Positions 6,606-8,989 of a stretch of DNA of 8,989 bases are shown one piece after another. The DNA is taken from assembly GCA_937888925.1 (NCBI GenBank), contig CALARM010001023.1:1-8989 (forward strand). Direction: 5' to 3'. Below the pieces are notes generated by a model, which was given only the letters and a program-made list of their open reading frames with translations, did no database searches and was not told where the DNA came from. A program made the position numbers and the translations under genes. Position 1 is the first letter of the stretch; every line of letters starts with the position of its first letter. This DNA comes from an uncultured Synergistia bacterium. Its GTDB lineage: Bacteria > Eremiobacterota > SpSt-956 > JAKJGF01.

Positions 6606-7844
6606 TTATTTCTTTCTTAAAATCAGGTTATTAAGAAAAATTTTCTTTAATGTATTTAATTTGTTTAAGTATCTCTCCAAATTTTCTATATTTATTTCAA
6701 GTTTATATAAAACATTTACTATTTTCTCTTGTTCCTTTAAACTTGGCAAACTGATAATTATAGCTTGAATATTCTTACTATTAATATTATAATTACCTAC
6801 TGAACTTGTTGTTTTTCGTAAAATCTGTTTTCTAACTCTTTCTGATTGTAATAATATATGTAAATATTTAGATAATATTTTACTTTTATCTACTCTTATA
6901 CGAATAAGATATGATGCATAAACCCAAATATCATCTTTATTAGGGAAAATAGCACTTCTTGCTATATAGTTACGATTACCATTAGATCTCACAAGAAGTA
7001 TATCTTCTTCTATAAGTCTTAATTGTTGTATTTCATAATTATTTAATTCTACATAACTAATAGGAATTTCGATAATTTTTCCTTTTATTATATTGGGAAT
7101 ACCAATTATAGGAACACCTTCTTTATAATTATTTGTTTTTAAAGAGGTTCCATATTTAATATCCTTTAAAATATCTCCAATTTTTATAATTTCCCAGTTT
7201 ATTGGAACCTCACCGAATTCTGTTTTCTTTACTTTAGTTTTATCAATTTTATTTAAATTTACTATTCCATATTTACAAAAATACTCTCTTAAAATTTCTT
7301 TGTATTTATGAGCCATTTCTATAGTATATAACCATTTCCCTATACTCTCCTCAACGGCCCATAGTATTTCTGCTATTCTCTTTTGTTCTTCTACAGGTGG
7401 TAGATGGAATTTTTGTTTTTCCAAAACTTTCCACTTGATAGTAGGAGACAAGGAACCTTCCGATATATCTATAGCTCGCTCCATAAACATATCAGACTGC
7501 ATAAAGAAAGGCAAAAAATCTTTTACTACTTTTCCATTTTTTGCTCGTAAAACCATAGCATGGGCAGAACAAATACCATCAAAATCTGCTATAGCAACTT
7601 TTCTCTGATATGCTCTTCTTTTACCAAATATTATGTCTCCAGATTTTACTTGTAATTTAGTACCTATAACATCAGATGGTTTTCCATATCTTTTAATTTT
7701 AAGTGTTTCTGGATCTAAATGTTCTAATCCAACATAAATTTCTGCATCTGTTTCAGACGGTTCTACTCGTTCTGAGATACAATCAACAATATCACCAAAT
7801 TCGACTTCATCCCACACAATAGTAGATGCTTCTTTCATAACCAT
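6606..7844 (-). CDS. hsdS: Type I restriction-modification specificity subunit
   Basis: The 412-residue product selects the DNA target for modification and cleavage. It has the two-repeat HsdS plan: target recognition domain 1 (about 10-148); a conserved spacer with LPPVEEQKRIAEIL (148-161); TRD2 beginning at GEVPINWEIIKIGDIL (211-226); and a second spacer with LPSLKEQEKIVNVL (366-379). The two halves recognise the two parts of a split target, whose sequence cannot be read from the protein. The ATG at 7844 has AAAGG 7 nt upstream and overlaps the preceding gene by 10 nt. A second in-frame ATG at 7838 forms an ATGA overlap with the upstream TGA and is an alternative start. Both settings imply translational coupling. 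The half encoding TRD2 is clearly more AT-rich than the half encoding TRD1, consistent with domain exchange. Confidence 0.93.
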   Translation of the reverse strand: MVMKEASTIVWDEVEFGDIVDCISERVEPSETDAEIYVGLEHLDPETLKIKRYGKPSDVIGTKLQVKSGDIIFGKRRAYQRKVAIADFDGICSAHAMVLRAKNGKVVKDFLPFFMQSDMFMERAIDISEGSLSPTIKWKVLEKQKFHLPPVEEQKRIAEILWAVEESIGKWLYTIEMAHKYKEILREYFCKYGIVNLNKIDKTKVKKTEFGEVPINWEIIKIGDILKDIKYGTSLKTNNYKEGVPIIGIPNIIKGKIIEIPISYVELNNYEIQQLRLIEEDILLVRSNGNRNYIARSAIFPNKDDIWVYASYLIRIRVDKSKILSKYLHILLQSERVRKQILRKTTSSVGNYNINSKNIQAIIISLPSLKEQEKIVNVLYKLEINIENLERYLNKLNTLKKIFLNNLILRKK

Positions 7845-8989
7845 TTATCAGCCTTTCTGAGTTCTATTTGATTCCACCGTGATATACTTTCTATTATAAA
7901 CTCTATATTTTTCTTTAAATCCAACACCTTTAAATCATCTTTATCAATAAAATTTACTATTTCTCTAGAACAGTTAACCTTTTCATACTTAAAGGTTTCT
8001 TCGTAATTATTCTTTTTTAACGTATAATCAATAGATGCTTGTAATTTTTTGTTTTCATCATAAATAAATTTTATTTTTGTATTAAATTTATCTGCTAAAT
8101 AATTGCTCATTGTTTTATCTGTTAAATAATTTTCAATTTCTCTTCCTTCTGTAATAATACAGTTATCTCCTAATTCAGATCTTATTCTTTTTTTAGTATC
8201 GTTTATTTCTACATCTTTTGAGTCACCATCTCTATCTATAAAAACAATTGCATTTTTATTGATTTTTAGTAAATTAATAAAATCTGAATCTATATATTTC
8301 TCATCATCTGAAGATAAATGAGATAACAATTTCCCACCGTAAAACATGATTGAATAATGAATACCTTCTTTAAAATCTGGGTTGACTAAAGATATCCACT
8401 TTTTTAAGTAAATTCTATCACTCGGCCCTTCTACCCATATAATTCCGTTACTTTGTAAAATATCACTGGCTTTATACCCAAGATCATCTAAAATTTGATA
8501 AGATTTTTCATTAGTATTTATTTTTTCAATTTTTGTTTTTAATCCATCGTGAGTTACATGATATATTTTTTTATTTGAACTATAATCAAGAAAAACATTA
8601 GAATGAGTTGTAATAAAATAAGTATTATCAGTATCTTCTTCTATAAATTTTAGAAATTTTCTCTGTAATTCCGGGTGAATGTGAATTTCTGGTTCTTCTA
8701 TACAAAAAATAAAACCAGGGTTCATTATTATAGTAATAAATAAAATTATTAATTCATGTATTCCTGCTCCAAAGGAAGTTAATGGTAATGGAGTACCATA
8801 CATATCCAAAATTATCTTATCTTTTCTCTTAGGAATTCTTAATTCTAAAGAATTAATGTTAAAAAGTTTTCTTAAAGAATCTCTGATTTTTTTTAAAGTT
8901 TCTGTTTTTTCATCTTCATTTATGTCGGCTAATTGTAAATCATATAATTGTTCTATGATATCTTTTCCATCTATAGATTTATTTCGAAT
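7835..8989 (-). CDS. OLD-type AAA ATPase with TOPRIM nuclease domain, N-terminus cut by window edge
   Basis: The frame is open to the right window edge, giving the last 384 residues. The Walker A region lies outside. Numbered from the edge, an ABC-ATPase C-terminal lobe has a signature-like TSFGAGIHEL (71-80), Walker B GFIFCIEEPEIHIHP (92-106) and switch histidine TTHSN (His129). A TOPRIM domain follows, with catalytic Glu187 (WVEGPSD), acidic Asp252/Asp254/Asp256 (IDRDGD) and REIENYL (283-289). This order is typical of overcoming-lysogenization-defect (OLD) family nucleases and related ATPase-TOPRIM fusions that act in phage defence. An in-frame TTG at 8809 is an internal Leu codon, since coding and homology-like sequence continue upstream. 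The gene overlaps hsdS by 10 nt and is the most AT-rich in the window. Similar R-linked ORFs are known inside type I loci. A fused PARIS-like AriA-AriB protein is an alternative that the missing N-terminus prevents testing. Confidence 0.85.
   Translation of the reverse strand: MRNKSIDGKDIIEQLYDLQLADINEDEKTETLKKIRDSLRKLFNINSLELRIPKRKDKIILDMYGTPLPLTSFGAGIHELIILFITIIMNPGFIFCIEEPEIHIHPELQRKFLKFIEEDTDNTYFITTHSNVFLDYSSNKKIYHVTHDGLKTKIEKINTNEKSYQILDDLGYKASDILQSNGIIWVEGPSDRIYLKKWISLVNPDFKEGIHYSIMFYGGKLLSHLSSDDEKYIDSDFINLLKINKNAIVFIDRDGDSKDVEINDTKKRIRSELGDNCIITEGREIENYLTDKTMSNYLADKFNTKIKFIYDENKKLQASIDYTLKKNNYEETFKYEKVNCSREIVNFIDKDDLKVLDLKKNIEFIIESISRWNQIELRKADKWL

Noticed and set aside
8807..8809. TTG start for the ATPase-TOPRIM gene
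   Set aside because: The frame remains open for 60 more codons to the window edge, and the ATPase fold needs an upstream Walker A half, so this is an internal Leu codon.
7835..8989. PARIS defence system
   Set aside because: PARIS typically has separate AriA and AriB proteins. The fused layout and REIENYL motif fit OLD-type fusions better, and the N-terminus is missing.

Overview
This is an AT-rich window, probably from a low-GC anaerobic bacterium such as a Firmicutes or Fusobacteriota lineage. The assignment is an inference from base composition, strong GGAGG-type ribosome binding sites and sigma70-like promoters. An archaeal host cannot be excluded, because the DUF1152 family is also common in archaea. 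No rRNA, tRNA, CRISPR array or transposase is visible.

Left part (1-2250). A DUF1152-family gene of unknown function points left (99-1049). A six-helix membrane protein resembling an ECF-transporter substrate-binding (S) component points right (1304-1909). Two 52-bp direct repeats, 45/52 identical, bracket the membrane-protein gene. Copy 1 holds the predicted promoter and Shine-Dalgarno sequence of the DUF1152 gene. Copy 2 supplies the last codons and the stop codon of the membrane-protein gene. A perfect 10-bp-arm palindrome covers the predicted promoter of the membrane-protein gene and looks like an operator. The roughly 340 bp that follow have no confident gene but contain a GC-richer, foldable patch.

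Right part (2252-8989). Four genes run leftward as an apparent operon. In transcription order they are: an OLD-type AAA ATPase-TOPRIM nuclease, cut by the right window edge; hsdS; hsdR; and a dGTP triphosphohydrolase. ORFs 1 and 2 overlap, hsdS and hsdR are 13 nt apart, and hsdR and the dGTPase are 40 nt apart. This is a type I restriction-modification locus with two linked accessory genes. The methyltransferase gene hsdM is not in the window and would have to lie upstream of the ATPase. A possible 30-codon ORF overlaps the end of the dGTPase gene.

How the genes may work together (inference). HsdS directs HsdM/HsdR to recognise, modify or cut DNA. The OLD-type protein could be a second ATP-dependent nuclease. 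The dGTPase could deplete dGTP and starve phage replication, as known for defence dGTPases. The locus therefore looks like a composite anti-phage operon that combines DNA cleavage with nucleotide depletion. Base composition is patchy: hsdR and the left part are visibly richer in GC than the nuclease gene, the second half of hsdS and the dGTPase gene, which suggests modular assembly.
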